Source: Pseudoalteromonas sp. MM1 (lineage in GTDB: Bacteria > Pseudomonadota > Gammaproteobacteria > Enterobacterales > Alteromonadaceae). From it: 64,000 nucleotides of DNA. The stretch spans positions 372,001-436,000 of the forward strand of contig NZ_AP027923.1 in NCBI RefSeq assembly GCF_030296835.1. The letters run 5' to 3'. The translations under genes and the position numbers were made by a program. This document shows, piece after piece, positions 53,825-62,957 of the stretch. Numbering within the stretch: position 1 is the stretch's first letter; the number at the start of each line of letters is the position of its first letter. The notes under the pieces are model-generated. The model was not told the origin of the DNA. It saw nothing but the letters and a program-made list of their open reading frames with translations, and did no database searches.

Positions 53825-54868
53825 TTATAGATCTTTATCACAGCTTTTGTTTGCTAAAGGTGGCGCTATATTAACAGCAGGATTCCAAATTCTATCCCAT
53901 ATTTTACTTACATTGCTTAAGTTAGAGCGCTGGCTTATTTTTTCAAAGTCACCCACACTCACACCTAGGTCGGTTTTTTCTCCTACAACAAAGTTGAATA
54001 CGTAATAACACTCCATGCCCATTCGTAAATCAGAGAGTATTATATTACTTTGCTGCTGGCGTATGTTGTAAAAGCCTTTTGTAAACCACTGTAAGCGTTT
54101 AATTCCCCACACATTGCTTATCTCATTTATTAGTGAGGGGTTAGTATTGTAGGCATTGAATGTTACTTCGTTTGGCTCATCAAATAATGACGCGTAACCT
54201 ACGTAGTATTGACCATCAGACATAACCACAATACGCCATAACAAGGTGGTGAGTGGCGCAGGAGTGCTTATATAGTTGTTAACTTGTATTTGCCTTTCAG
54301 AAAGAGCTGCAGTGACTTTATCGTCAATAATAACTTTTAAAATAAGTGAACTACATAAATATATACTGCTAAGACCAAGCATTGTAGTGTTGATTTTATA
54401 TGCACGCGCACTCGTTATTTTTGGTAGTAATGTACACGCTACACCAAATATTAAGGGGAGTGTGTAAAGCGGATCGACAATAAACATGTTAGAAATAGCA
54501 AAAGGGTACTCGGTTAGAGGCCACAATAATTGTGTGCCATATACAGTAAAGCTATCAAGTAATGCATGGGTCGATAAACATAAAAATACCAGCCAAAACC
54601 AGCGCGCTTTATGGGCATGCATATTGGAGTGTATTTTTAAAATAAGCCAAACAATAAAGGGGCTAATTAATAAATGCACAATAAACGAATGGCTAAAACT
54701 TCGATGATAAGTAAATGCCTCCACTGGCCCGCCATATGGAATAAAAACATCTAAGTCGGGTAAAGTACCTAACGCTGCACCCCATAAAGCGGCTTTACGG
54801 CCAATTTTATTACCTAGTACGGCGTAACCTACTGCGCTGCCTAAAACTACCTGTGTTAACGAGTCCAT
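53825..54868 (-). CDS. YdjM-like membrane-bound metal-dependent hydrolase (DUF457)
   Basis: A 347-residue protein beginning MDSLTQVVLGSAVGYAVLGNKIGRKAALWGAALGTLPDLDV, the hallmark of the YdjM/LexA-induced hydrolase family. Conserved HRSFSHS (near residue 54) and LSTHALLDSFTVYG supply putative metal ligands. Three to four membrane helices lie in the first half; the C-terminal half is probably extracytoplasmic. E. coli ydjM is an SOS gene, but I find no SOS box upstream here. Biochemical role unknown. Confidence 0.83.
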   Translation of the reverse strand: MDSLTQVVLGSAVGYAVLGNKIGRKAALWGAALGTLPDLDVFIPYGGPVEAFTYHRSFSHSFIVHLLISPFIVWLILKIHSNMHAHKARWFWLVFLCLSTHALLDSFTVYGTQLLWPLTEYPFAISNMFIVDPLYTLPLIFGVACTLLPKITSARAYKINTTMLGLSSIYLCSSLILKVIIDDKVTAALSERQIQVNNYISTPAPLTTLLWRIVVMSDGQYYVGYASLFDEPNEVTFNAYNTNPSLINEISNVWGIKRLQWFTKGFYNIRQQQSNIILSDLRMGMECYYVFNFVVGEKTDLGVSVGDFEKISQRSNLSNVSKIWDRIWNPAVNIAPPLANKSCDKDL

Positions 54869-54921
54869 TTTATTCCTTTTTATTTAGGATGTTATACTGC
54901 CCTTGGGCTTAAAAACGTCAC

Positions 54922-55809
54922 TTATAATCTGAGCAGTGGTTTTATAAAGTCTAAAAAAGCCATTATACGCGACGATACAGCACTGTTTTTGTAATACACC
55001 GCTTGCACAATTTCGCGGTTGTTTGGTGTGCTGATACACCCTGGCAGTACTTCTATAAGTTTGCCTGATTTTAAATCATCACCAATCATAAAGTGCGAAA
55101 GTAGCGCAACCCCTTGGTTTGCCAAGCATAGCTGGCGTACAGTTTCGCCGCTACTGGCGGTTAAACCAAAATTTAAAGCTACGGGCGATTTTAGCGGCCA
55201 ATTATTGAGTTTAGGAGAGTCGGTAAAGCCAATGAGTTTATGCTGGGTTAAGTCGCTGGTGTGCGAAATAGTCGGTGTATGTTTAAGGTAACTAGGGCTT
55301 GCAACTAAGTGCAATTTACTTACGCCGAGCTTTTTTGCATGTAGGTTAGAGTCTTTTAACTCACCTATACGAATTGCTAAGTCTGTTTTATGTTCGAGCA
55401 AGTCAATAATGCTATCGTGGGAGGTTATATCAAGTGTGATGTGGGGATATTGCCTATTAAATTCAGCAATTAAAGGCACCAATTGGTGCAGCACAAAAGG
55501 GCTGGCTGCATCGATACGTAATTTTCCACTAGGGGCTTGTTTTAAAAGCTTTATTGCTTCTTCGCCGGTTTGTAAGGTGTTTAAGCCATCGCGAGCATAT
55601 TTAATAAAGGTATGGCCCTCTTCGGTTAGTTCTAATCGGCGAGTGGTCCTATTTAGTAATGTACATTGTAAGGTGTTTTCAAGGCGAGACACGGCCCGCG
55701 ACACTTTTGCTACTTGCTGATCAAGCAAATTAGCTGCTGCTGAAAAACTGCCGCTATCTACTACCGTTAAAAACATTTCTAAGTCTTCGGTTTTTGCATG
55801 TTGAGCCAT
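54922..55809 (-). CDS. LysR-family regulator, probably of the adjacent MFS gene
   Basis: A 295-residue LysR regulator. HTH: FLTVVDSGSFSAAANLLDQQVAKVSRAVSRLENTL, then a substrate-binding domain of the DmlR-like group. It is divergent from the MFS transporter gene, sharing a 114-bp region with an ACTTTT/AAAAGT palindrome. Inducer unknown. The pair most likely forms a self-contained export switch; this is inference from layout. Confidence 0.87.
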   Translation of the reverse strand: MAQHAKTEDLEMFLTVVDSGSFSAAANLLDQQVAKVSRAVSRLENTLQCTLLNRTTRRLELTEEGHTFIKYARDGLNTLQTGEEAIKLLKQAPSGKLRIDAASPFVLHQLVPLIAEFNRQYPHITLDITSHDSIIDLLEHKTDLAIRIGELKDSNLHAKKLGVSKLHLVASPSYLKHTPTISHTSDLTQHKLIGFTDSPKLNNWPLKSPVALNFGLTASSGETVRQLCLANQGVALLSHFMIGDDLKSGKLIEVLPGCISTPNNREIVQAVYYKNSAVSSRIMAFLDFIKPLLRL

Positions 55810-55822
55810 ATGTGACCACCTT

Positions 55823-55845
55823 ACTTTTACATTAATTACAAAAGT
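55823..55845. promoter_or_regulatory. Candidate LysR operator
   Basis: ACTTTT (55823-55828) and AAAAGT (55840-55845) are perfect inverted arms around an 11-base centre that is itself partly symmetric. It lies between the divergent LysR and MFS genes. Confidence 0.45.
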
Positions 55846-55923
55846 ATTTTGTCACTAATGCTATTTTTTGCAAACACATTATTAGCCAAACTGTAGGTCT
55901 TAACTAATGATGAGGATTTAATT

Positions 55924-57096
55924 ATGCCATTGGCTTTGTGGGCGCTCACCTTGAGCGCATTTGCAATAGGAACAACCGAGTTTGTAATAGTGGGATTAGT
56001 GCCTACTATTGCAAACGATTTAGGCGTAAGCCTACCTTCAGCGGGCTTGCTCGTTAGTTTATATGCAGTTGGGGTTGCCATTGGTGCACCGGTACTGACT
56101 GCATTAACCGGGCGTTGGAATCGTAAAATTGTACTTGTAAGCTTAATGGGCTTATTTGTTTTAGGTAACTTACTTGCATGGCAAGCACCGAGTTACGAAA
56201 CATTAATATTGGCTCGCATACTAACAGGCCTAGCTCACGGGGTGTTTTTTTCAATTGGCTCTATGATTGCCACAAGCTTAGTGAGTAAAGAGAAAGAAGC
56301 CAGCGCTATTGCTATTATGTTTACCGGACTGACTGTAGCGCTAGTGACGGGTGTGCCGCTAGGTACTTGGATTGGCCAACACTTTGGCTGGCGTGCAACG
56401 TTTTTAGTGGTGTCGCTACTTGGCTTAATCGCGTTAATTGGCAGCGCTATTTTAGTGCCAAAAAACTTAAAACAGTCTATTCCGGCCACGTTTAAAGAAC
56501 AGCTTCAGGTTATTGTTAAGCCTCGCTTATTGCTTGTATATTTAATGACAATTTTAGGCTATGGCGGCACATTCACTGCGTTTACTTATTTAGCACCTAT
56601 TTTAGAGCAACAAACAGGGTTTGCTCCTGCAGCGATTGGTTTAATTATGCTTGTGTATGGTGTATCGGTTGCCATTGGTAATATTTGGGGCGGAAAACTG
56701 GCTGATAAACGCGGCCCAATTAGCGCATTGAGTATTATATTTAGCGCGTTAACAATTATTTTATTGGCATTTACCTTTACGATGGAATCAAAAGTAGCGG
56801 CCGTACTAACTATTTTAGTATGGGGTGCATTTGCGTTTGGTAACGTACCGGGCTTACAGCTTTATGTCGTAAAACAGGCGCAAAAGCATACCCCTAATGC
56901 AGTAGATGTCGCATCGGGTTTAAACATAGCAGCGTTTAATATTGGTATCGCACTGGGCTCAATTATTGGTGGCAGTGTAGTAGAGGGCATGTCACTTCAA
57001 GATACCGCTTGGATTGGCGCAGCAATTTCTGCTCTAGCATTAGTCGTAACCCGTTATAGTGGCATGCTTGATAAGCGAGAAGTGAAACAAGCATAA
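55924..57096 (+). CDS. MFS transporter, DHA1-type drug/sugar efflux (AraJ/YdhP-like)
   Basis: A 390-residue protein with 12 membrane helices. The start MPLALWALTLSAFAIGTTEFVIVGLVPTIA is typical of the DHA1 efflux group (AraJ, YdhP), and LTGLAHGVFFSIGSMIA and GRWNRK carry the motif-A-like loop. It exports small molecules by proton antiport; substrate unknown. It is divergent from its likely LysR regulator. Confidence 0.88.
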   Translation: MPLALWALTLSAFAIGTTEFVIVGLVPTIANDLGVSLPSAGLLVSLYAVGVAIGAPVLTALTGRWNRKIVLVSLMGLFVLGNLLAWQAPSYETLILARILTGLAHGVFFSIGSMIATSLVSKEKEASAIAIMFTGLTVALVTGVPLGTWIGQHFGWRATFLVVSLLGLIALIGSAILVPKNLKQSIPATFKEQLQVIVKPRLLLVYLMTILGYGGTFTAFTYLAPILEQQTGFAPAAIGLIMLVYGVSVAIGNIWGGKLADKRGPISALSIIFSALTIILLAFTFTMESKVAAVLTILVWGAFAFGNVPGLQLYVVKQAQKHTPNAVDVASGLNIAAFNIGIALGSIIGGSVVEGMSLQDTAWIGAAISALALVVTRYSGMLDKREVKQA

Positions 57097-57120
57097 AGTA
57101 TTCTGTTAAGGTTGAAACTT

Positions 57121-57160
57121 AAATTTATGGCCTCATTACCTGTATTGAGGTCATAAATTT
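57121..57160 (+). terminator. Hairpin after the MFS gene
   Basis: AAATTTATGGCCTCA (57121-57135) and TGAGGTCATAAATTT (57146-57160) form a 15-bp stem with one mismatch. AT-rich ends and a short T-run suggest a terminator. Confidence 0.55.
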
Positions 57161-57249
57161 TAGGTGACAACACAAAAGAAGTAAAAGGTGTATTTCGTAA
57201 AACTTAAACAGTTTGTATTTTTAACCGATTATTTTATAAGGATAGAGCC

Positions 57250-58065
57250 ATGACACAACGTGTAATAGAAATGCCAGATTTAGGCATGGGAACATTCCGT
57301 TTAGAAGGCGATACCGCCTACAATTCAGTAAAAATGGCGTTAGAAGTGGGGTTTCGTCATATAGATACTGCGCAAATTTATGGTAACGAAGAGCAAGTAG
57401 GCCAAGCCATAAAAGATAGCAATATTCCGCGCAGCGAGATATTTTTAACCACCAAAGTGTGGAACAACAAGCTTAACAAAACTGACTTTATTGCCAGCGT
57501 TAAAAAATCACTTGAGAAATTACAAGTAGACTCTGTTGATTTATTGCTTATTCATTGGCCTGCGCCTTCAAATGATGAGCCAATGAGCGAGTACCTTACT
57601 GAGCTTTTAAAAGCTAAGCAGCTTGGTTTAACAAAACATATTGGCGTGTCTAATTTTACTATTGCCAACTTAAACGAAGCAATGCAAACACTTGATTCGC
57701 GAGAAATATTTACTAACCAAGTTGAGGTGCATCCGTATTTAACCAATACCAAGCTACGCGCTTTTTGTGCCCAGCACGACATTCACGTTACAGCGTATAT
57801 GCCATTTGTTGTCGGTAAAGTACTTAAAGACCAAACGATTATTGATATTGCCAATAAGCATGAAGCATCGCCAGCGCAAGTCGTTATTGCATGGATTAAT
57901 GCCAACGGCATGACCACCATTCCATCATCAACCAAGCGTAAAAACTTAGAAGATAACTTTAATGACCATGTTAAGTTAGACGCTGAAGATATTGCCCGCA
58001 TTGACGGACTAGATTGCTGCGATCGACAAGCAACGCCTGATTTTGCGCCGCAGTGGGATCAGTAA
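57250..58065 (+). CDS. dkgB: Aldo/keto reductase, 2,5-diketo-D-gluconate reductase B-like
   Basis: A 271-residue NADPH-dependent aldo/keto reductase. The catalytic tetrad is visible: Asp in GFRHIDTAQIYGNE, Tyr in the same segment, Lys in LTTKVWN and His in LLIHWP. The cofactor motif IPSSTKRKNLEDNF is near the C-terminus. Length and sequence style match DkgB, which reduces methylglyoxal and other aldehydes. Monocistronic with its own terminator. Confidence 0.9.
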   Translation: MTQRVIEMPDLGMGTFRLEGDTAYNSVKMALEVGFRHIDTAQIYGNEEQVGQAIKDSNIPRSEIFLTTKVWNNKLNKTDFIASVKKSLEKLQVDSVDLLLIHWPAPSNDEPMSEYLTELLKAKQLGLTKHIGVSNFTIANLNEAMQTLDSREIFTNQVEVHPYLTNTKLRAFCAQHDIHVTAYMPFVVGKVLKDQTIIDIANKHEASPAQVVIAWINANGMTTIPSSTKRKNLEDNFNDHVKLDAEDIARIDGLDCCDRQATPDFAPQWDQ

Positions 58066-58085
58066 TAAATACACAAAACAACATT

Positions 58086-58115
58086 AGGTGCAGTGACGCT
58101 GCACCTTTATTTTTA
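58086..58115 (+). terminator. Terminator after dkgB
   Basis: AGGTGCAG (58086-58093) pairs with CTGCACCT (58099-58106), followed by TTATTTTTAT. Confidence 0.75.
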
Positions 58116-58129
58116 TAAAAGGACTCCGT

Positions 58130-58417
58130 ATGTTAACGGTAATTGCCACTATTTCGAGTAATAATATTGATGCAGATGTTGTTTTAACTGCGCTCGAAAA
58201 CCTACAAAAGTATTCACGTCAAGAAGTGGGTTGCCTGCGTTATGAGTTATCGGTCAAAAGTGATGACGACCAAACGACTTATTTAGTAAGTGAGCAATGG
58301 GCATCTGAAGAACATTTTGAAGCGCACAAAAATGAGCCGCATTTTAAAGCCTTTGGTACGCAAATAACGGGTTTAGTAACTAGCAGTCATATTGATGTGT
58401 ACAAATCTATTGGCTAG
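58130..58417 (+). CDS. ABM-domain quinol monooxygenase-like protein
   Basis: A 95-residue antibiotic-biosynthesis-monooxygenase (ABM) fold protein. The pattern VIATISSNNIDADVV, EVGCLRYELSVKSDD and LVSEQWASEEHFEAHKNEPHFKAF is typical of the YgiN group. These dimeric proteins act on quinols or serve in redox stress; the substrate is not known. It follows dkgB but a terminator lies between them. Confidence 0.85.
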   Translation: MLTVIATISSNNIDADVVLTALENLQKYSRQEVGCLRYELSVKSDDDQTTYLVSEQWASEEHFEAHKNEPHFKAFGTQITGLVTSSHIDVYKSIG

Positions 58418-58529
58418 CAAAACTAAGTAGTTAGTTGAATTTGTTGTTTACAGTGGCGGCGTATACATACATCGCCATTACAATACTCAATCTTTTTAGC
58501 CCTCAGCCCGTATTAAAACCTCAGTTGCT

Positions 58530-59183
58530 TTATTTAATCGATAAATCGTACTTCAATATAAGTGCATCTATGTAACGGGCACGCAATGTGTGTTGTTTTT
58601 CGTGATCGGCGCCGTGGCCTAACGCTTTATTGAGCAACTTCATCGCGGGGTGAAGCTGCGTGCGCTCTTGTTGGTTTAAACTTCCTTTAGTGCGCAATTC
58701 AGTAATATCGTCTACCAGTAAGCGGCCTATATCCACACACACTATTTCATCAATTAAACCGTTTTGTGTCAGTACGCCGTATTTGCTGCATAAAAACTGT
58801 TGCCACACTTGCTGTAAATGCTCGTCTATTTCGCAGCCAAATAATTCTTCGTTAAAACTAAAACCTTGCTGGGCAAGTTTACTAAGGCTTGCCGTATACT
58901 GCTGCGCAAAGTAATTAAAAGCATTACTGGAGGATTCAATTTTTTGCTTTATTAGCCCTTGACCCCAATTTACACAGCCTCGCGGGTAATAGTCATCGTA
59001 CTCTTCACATTCATACAAACCAGAGTACGAGCTACAACTTAATTGGCTTTTTATACAATAACTTGGTTTAGGAAAAATACTGTGCTGCTGCCATGTATCT
59101 AGTTGCTCAGCATCAATATTTAAAGCATGGCAAAGCTCATCGGTGTTATAAAAATGAGTGGCTAAGTAGTCAGATAAACGCAT
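58530..59183 (-). CDS. DUF6058-like protein of unknown function
   Basis: A protein of about 217 residues. It opens MRLSDYLATHFYNTDELCHALNIDAEQLDTWQQHSIFPKPSY, an HTH-like helical start, followed by a Cys-rich segment (SQLSCSSYSGLYECEEYDDYYPRGCVNWG). It resembles the DUF6058 family of marine bacteria, as far as I can recall; the call is tentative. The ATG at 59183 is used because it has a GCGAG ribosome-like site, and the longer frame to 59264 has none. Divergent from dapA. Confidence 0.6.
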   Translation of the reverse strand: MRLSDYLATHFYNTDELCHALNIDAEQLDTWQQHSIFPKPSYCIKSQLSCSSYSGLYECEEYDDYYPRGCVNWGQGLIKQKIESSSNAFNYFAQQYTASLSKLAQQGFSFNEELFGCEIDEHLQQVWQQFLCSKYGVLTQNGLIDEIVCVDIGRLLVDDITELRTKGSLNQQERTQLHPAMKLLNKALGHGADHEKQHTLRARYIDALILKYDLSIK

Positions 59184-59355
59184 AATGGCTCGCTTAAAGT
59201 TAAAAATACAAATACTGTTTAAATATACAGTGTGTGTATTTTGTATTATCAAATTAAATAACACAAGTCATTTTACGTTTATTATTCGCTTAGGCCTGCA
59301 AAAATACCTGCAAGTATGTTACAAATAGCGCAAGTTTTATAAATAATGAATTTTT

Positions 59356-60273
59356 ATGCGCACCCTAGAACAAATTAAACAAGCAAGCTTAATTACCGCT
59401 ATTAAAACCCCGTACTTAGCCAATGGTGAAATAGACCTAGCAAAGTACGATGAACTCGTTGAAATACAAATTGCAGCGGGTGTAGATGGCATTGTGGTTG
59501 GTGGTACAACCGGCGAAGGCCAGCTGATGAACTGGGAAGAGCATTTAATGCTTATCGCGCACAGTGCAAATAAATATGGCGATAAGCTGTTAATTGTAGG
59601 GAATACGGGTAGCAATAATACCCGCGAAGCTATTAAAGCCACTAAGTACGGCTTTGCAAGCGGTATGCACGCCGCGCTGCAAATTAACCCATACTATGGC
59701 CGCACCTCTATTGCCGGTGTTAACGAGCACTTTAAACGTGTACTCGATATTGGCCCTGCGTTTATTTACAACGTAGCAGGGCGCACAGGGCAAGATTTAA
59801 CTCCTGATATTATTGAGCCGTTAGCAAAACACCCTAATTTAATTGGCGTAAAAGAATGTGGTGGTAACGAGCGTATAGCCCATTACGAACAGCAAGGCAT
59901 TGCGTGTTGGTCAGGCAACGATGACGAAGCACACGATGCGCGCCACACACATAATGCACACGGTGTTATATCAGTCACATCTAATCTTATACCAGGGTTG
60001 TTCCGCCAGTTAATGGATACTAAAAATGATGCCTTAAATACCTCATTACAACCTTTAATGAACTGGTTATTCTGCGAGCCAAATCCGATCGCAATAAACA
60101 CCGCAATGATGATGACAGGCGCTGTAAACCCCGTATTCAGATTGCCGTATATGCCACTGAGCGATGAGCAACAAGCACAAGGCGAAGCCTTAATAAACGA
60201 ACTTAACGTTGATGATATTGTGGGCAATAAAGCTAAGTGTATAAAACAAAGTGATTTTGCTTTGCTTTCTTAG
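59356..60273 (+). CDS. dapA: 4-hydroxy-tetrahydrodipicolinate synthase (DapA), plant/Legionella-like form
   Basis: A 305-residue class I lyase of the DHDPS/NAL family. The key residues are Thr pair in VGGTTGEGQLM, Tyr138 in IYNVAGRTGQDL and the Schiff-base Lys166 in GVKECGG. E. coli DapA has GTTGES and YNVPSRTG; the GTTGEGQLM and GRTGQDL forms here recall plant and Legionella enzymes. It should condense pyruvate and aspartate semialdehyde in lysine synthesis. Whether the genome has a second dapA cannot be judged here. Confidence 0.87.
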   Translation: MRTLEQIKQASLITAIKTPYLANGEIDLAKYDELVEIQIAAGVDGIVVGGTTGEGQLMNWEEHLMLIAHSANKYGDKLLIVGNTGSNNTREAIKATKYGFASGMHAALQINPYYGRTSIAGVNEHFKRVLDIGPAFIYNVAGRTGQDLTPDIIEPLAKHPNLIGVKECGGNERIAHYEQQGIACWSGNDDEAHDARHTHNAHGVISVTSNLIPGLFRQLMDTKNDALNTSLQPLMNWLFCEPNPIAINTAMMMTGAVNPVFRLPYMPLSDEQQAQGEALINELNVDDIVGNKAKCIKQSDFALLS

Positions 60274-60282
60274 GTTATATGA

Positions 60283-60312
60283 GCCAGCGCTGAACAGTTA
60301 GTAAGTGCTGGC
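60283..60312 (+). terminator. Terminator after dapA
   Basis: GCCAGCGC (60283-60290) pairs with GTGCTGGC (60305-60312) with one G-U pair, followed by ATTTATTT. Confidence 0.65.
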
Positions 60313-60392
60313 ATTTATTTAATGAATATTTTACTTTTATTGCTAATATCGGTAAAATTCTCGCCCCTTTACTTACTAAATAACGTTTATTT

Positions 60393-61088
60393 GTGAAATT
60401 TGTTGTTGAACAACTCGCTACATGGATTAAGCCTGAACAGCGACAAAGCCCCTCTGAAAATTGGTACGACTCATCACCAATTACATTAAGTTGGGTACCT
60501 GCAATGCAGCGCAGAAGAATGACACCATTTGTAAAAATGGTTTTACATAGCGCTCATCAAGTAACAAATGATAAAGGGTATGAAAACATGCCTGTTGTTT
60601 TTTCATCACGCCATGGCGATTTCCATAAAACAGCTAATTTATTAAGTGAACTTGCACAGCAACAATTATTATCTCCGACAGGCTTTGGTTTAAGTGTGCA
60701 CAACGCTGCAATCGGTATGTATAGCATTATTAGCGGTAACACCCAACCTATGAACGCTATTGCAGCGGGTAAGGATAGCTTTGCTTGCGCTTTGATTGAA
60801 GCATATATAAAGTTGGTTGAGTATAAACAACCACATATATTACTTGTGCATACAGATGAGTCACTTCCAGAGCCGTACACAACATTTGTTGATGAGGCAC
60901 AAATAACACATTCTATTGCGTTAGTTATACGTTTAGCTACAGAAAAAGAAGCTCATTTTAGTTTAACTAAACACGCCACTAACAATAGCGAACAAACAAC
61001 TACTCCTTTAAGTTTAGAGTGCGCAAAAGCAATGTTTAACAAAAAAAGCGCCAGTGCTAATGGTTGGTTGTTAACACACTATGCTTAA
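60393..61088 (+). CDS. Beta-ketoacyl synthase chain-length-factor-like protein (aryl polyene type)
   Basis: A 231-residue protein of the Ketoacyl-synt_2 type, much shorter than a full ketosynthase and without the active Cys and HH triad. It begins KFVVEQLATWIKPEQRQSP and has WVPAMQRRRMTPFVKMVL, VVFSSRHGDFHKTANLL and GFGLSVHNAAIGMYSI, as in aryl polyene clusters. The start is GTG at 60393. It overlaps the acyltransferase gene by 8 nt and is the first gene of the cluster. Confidence 0.83.
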   Translation: MKFVVEQLATWIKPEQRQSPSENWYDSSPITLSWVPAMQRRRMTPFVKMVLHSAHQVTNDKGYENMPVVFSSRHGDFHKTANLLSELAQQQLLSPTGFGLSVHNAAIGMYSIISGNTQPMNAIAAGKDSFACALIEAYIKLVEYKQPHILLVHTDESLPEPYTTFVDEAQITHSIALVIRLATEKEAHFSLTKHATNNSEQTTTPLSLECAKAMFNKKSASANGWLLTHYA

Positions 61089-61866
61089 TACAATAATAAG
61101 AGTAATAGGCCTTGTTTGGCGCATTATAGCCACTGGCCTTTGTTTTAGCGTATTTGGTTTAGGTGGGCTATTTTTAGCCTTACTGATCTTCCCTATACAA
61201 CGTTTATTTCAGCACTGTCCCTTAAAGCAAAAAGAGAATGCGCGTACGGTAGTGCATTATAGCTTTAAATTTTTTGTCGCTTTAATGCATCACACTGGCG
61301 CTATCCGCTTTCATATTAAAGATAAAGCCCATTTAGCTAATTTGAAAGGAGAGCTTGTATTAGCTAATCACCCATCACTTATTGATGTTGTGGTACTTAT
61401 ATCGGTTATTAAAAATGTTGATTGCGTTGTAAAAGCACACCTTTTTACTAACCCTTTTATGCGTGGTGTAATAAAAAGTACAGGTTATATAAGCAATGAA
61501 GACCCGCAAGAATTATTGCGTGAATGCGAGCAAACACTAAAAAGAGGGAATAACTTAATTGTTTTTCCTGAAGGGACGCGAACTGTCCCTCATAATACGC
61601 TTAAATTTAAAAGAGGGGCTGCAAATATAGCCCTTAGATGCCATGCCCCTATAACAACCGTATTGATTAAAATGAAACCTAATACGTTAACTAAAGGGAC
61701 GCCTTGGTACAAAGTAGCCCCATACCAAGCGCATTTTTCTATGCAACTAGCACCACATTCTTTCAAAAGCGATATTATTTATACAAGTGACGTACCTGCA
61801 ATACAGTCCCGCCAGCTTACGAAAGGCTTACAACAATACTTTACAAAAGAGCTTAGCTATATATGA
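61081..61866 (+). CDS. 1-acyl-sn-glycerol-3-phosphate acyltransferase-like (PlsC family)
   Basis: A 261-residue PlsC-family acyltransferase with an N-terminal membrane helix. Catalytic motif ANHPSLIDVV (NHxxxxD with Leu-Ile in place) and FPEGTRT are visible. In aryl polyene clusters such enzymes attach the polyene to a lipid carrier. It overlaps both the gene before (8 nt) and the ACP gene after (4 nt). Confidence 0.86.
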   Translation: MLNTIIRVIGLVWRIIATGLCFSVFGLGGLFLALLIFPIQRLFQHCPLKQKENARTVVHYSFKFFVALMHHTGAIRFHIKDKAHLANLKGELVLANHPSLIDVVVLISVIKNVDCVVKAHLFTNPFMRGVIKSTGYISNEDPQELLRECEQTLKRGNNLIVFPEGTRTVPHNTLKFKRGAANIALRCHAPITTVLIKMKPNTLTKGTPWYKVAPYQAHFSMQLAPHSFKSDIIYTSDVPAIQSRQLTKGLQQYFTKELSYI

Positions 61867-62120
61867 GTGAATTAAAACAACAAATTAAACAATTGATTAT
61901 TTCGAGCCTAGATCTTGAAGATATGACCACTGCCGATATAAAAGACGACGAGCCTTTATTTGTAGATGGTTTAGGGCTAGATAGCATTGATGCGCTAGAG
62001 CTCGGGCTTGCTATCAAAAAAGAATTCGACGTAAAAATTGATGCAAATTCAGAACAAACTAAAGCGCATTTTGCGAGTGTTAACTCTTTAGCGCAATTTA
62101 TAGAACAATCACGTACTTAA
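61863..62120 (+). CDS. Acyl carrier protein 1 (aryl polyene type)
   Basis: An 85-residue ACP with phosphopantetheine Ser41 in GLGLDSIDALELG. It is one of two ACPs encoded in tandem, as in aryl polyene and related clusters, where one carries the starter and the other the growing chain. It overlaps the acyltransferase by 4 nt (ATGA). Confidence 0.92.
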   Translation: MSELKQQIKQLIISSLDLEDMTTADIKDDEPLFVDGLGLDSIDALELGLAIKKEFDVKIDANSEQTKAHFASVNSLAQFIEQSRT

Positions 62121-62142
62121 TTAACACACACTAGGAATAATA

Positions 62143-62385
62143 ATGAAAACCGCTGCTGAAATTTATGATGTATTACACGGCATTTTAGAAAATGAATTTG
62201 AAATAGATGCTGAAGATATCTCTTTAGAAGCTAACCTGTACGAAGATTTAGACTTAGACAGTATCGACGCTGTAGATTTAGTTGTTAAGTTACGTGAAAT
62301 TACAGGTAAGAAAATTGAGCCTGACGCATTTAAACAAGTTCGCTCTGTGCAAGATGTTGTATCTGAGATAGAAAAGCTCGTTTAA
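62143..62385 (+). CDS. Acyl carrier protein 2 (aryl polyene type)
   Basis: An 80-residue ACP with phosphopantetheine Ser40 in DLDLDSIDAVDLV. It is 22 nt after ACP 1 and has a different sequence from it, so the two are not recent duplicates. It is followed 5 nt later by the COG4648-like membrane protein. Confidence 0.92.
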   Translation: MKTAAEIYDVLHGILENEFEIDAEDISLEANLYEDLDLDSIDAVDLVVKLREITGKKIEPDAFKQVRSVQDVVSEIEKLV

Positions 62386-62390
62386 TAAGC

Positions 62391-62957
62391 ATGTTTAAGG
62401 CATTTTTAACAGCGTTAATAATGATTTTTTTAACCTGTTACCCTGTCATTGTTTATATAGGGCTGACACGTTTCAACAGTTATTTACTCACTGTGATTTT
62501 ATTAACACTGTTAATAATAAGGCTTTGGTTAAGCAAACCTCTATTAGCTAAAATGCCATGGATAAAGCCAGCCTCATTACTTGGAATTTTAGCTATTGGC
62601 TTATCAAAAACTATGGGCAGTGATTTTGGTATTCGGCTTTATCCGGTTATTGTAAATTCTGTTATGTTTTTTGTTTTTGCTTACTCGCTTTATAAAGGTC
62701 CAAGTGTCATAGAAACGTTTGCGCGTATTACTGAACCAAAGCTTGATAAAAGAGCTATTTCGTACACTAAAAATGTAACAAAAATATGGTGCATTTTTTT
62801 TGTTTTTAACGCCAGTATAGCGTTATACACTAGTGTGTTTACAAGTCTTGATGTGTGGGCATTTTATAACGGTTTTATTGCATACATTATTATGGGGGTT
62901 TTATTTGCAGTGGAGTGGTTAGTAAGGAAAAAAGTAAAAAGGAATGCAGGTGTTTAA
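62391..62957 (+). CDS. COG4648-like membrane protein of aryl polyene cluster
   Basis: A 188-residue protein with about five membrane helices (FKAFLTALIMIFLTCYPVIVY, SYLLTVILLTLLIIRLWL, and later helices). It resembles the COG4648 membrane proteins found between ACPs and the AMP-ligase in aryl polyene clusters. Its role is unknown, possibly in export or membrane placement. It overlaps the next gene. Confidence 0.75.
   Translation: MFKAFLTALIMIFLTCYPVIVYIGLTRFNSYLLTVILLTLLIIRLWLSKPLLAKMPWIKPASLLGILAIGLSKTMGSDFGIRLYPVIVNSVMFFVFAYSLYKGPSVIETFARITEPKLDKRAISYTKNVTKIWCIFFVFNASIALYTSVFTSLDVWAFYNGFIAYIIMGVLFAVEWLVRKKVKRNAGV

Noticed and set aside
54868..54921. SOS box upstream of the YdjM-like gene
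   Set aside because: E. coli ydjM is SOS-regulated, but no CTGT-N8-ACAG pattern is present in this intergenic region.
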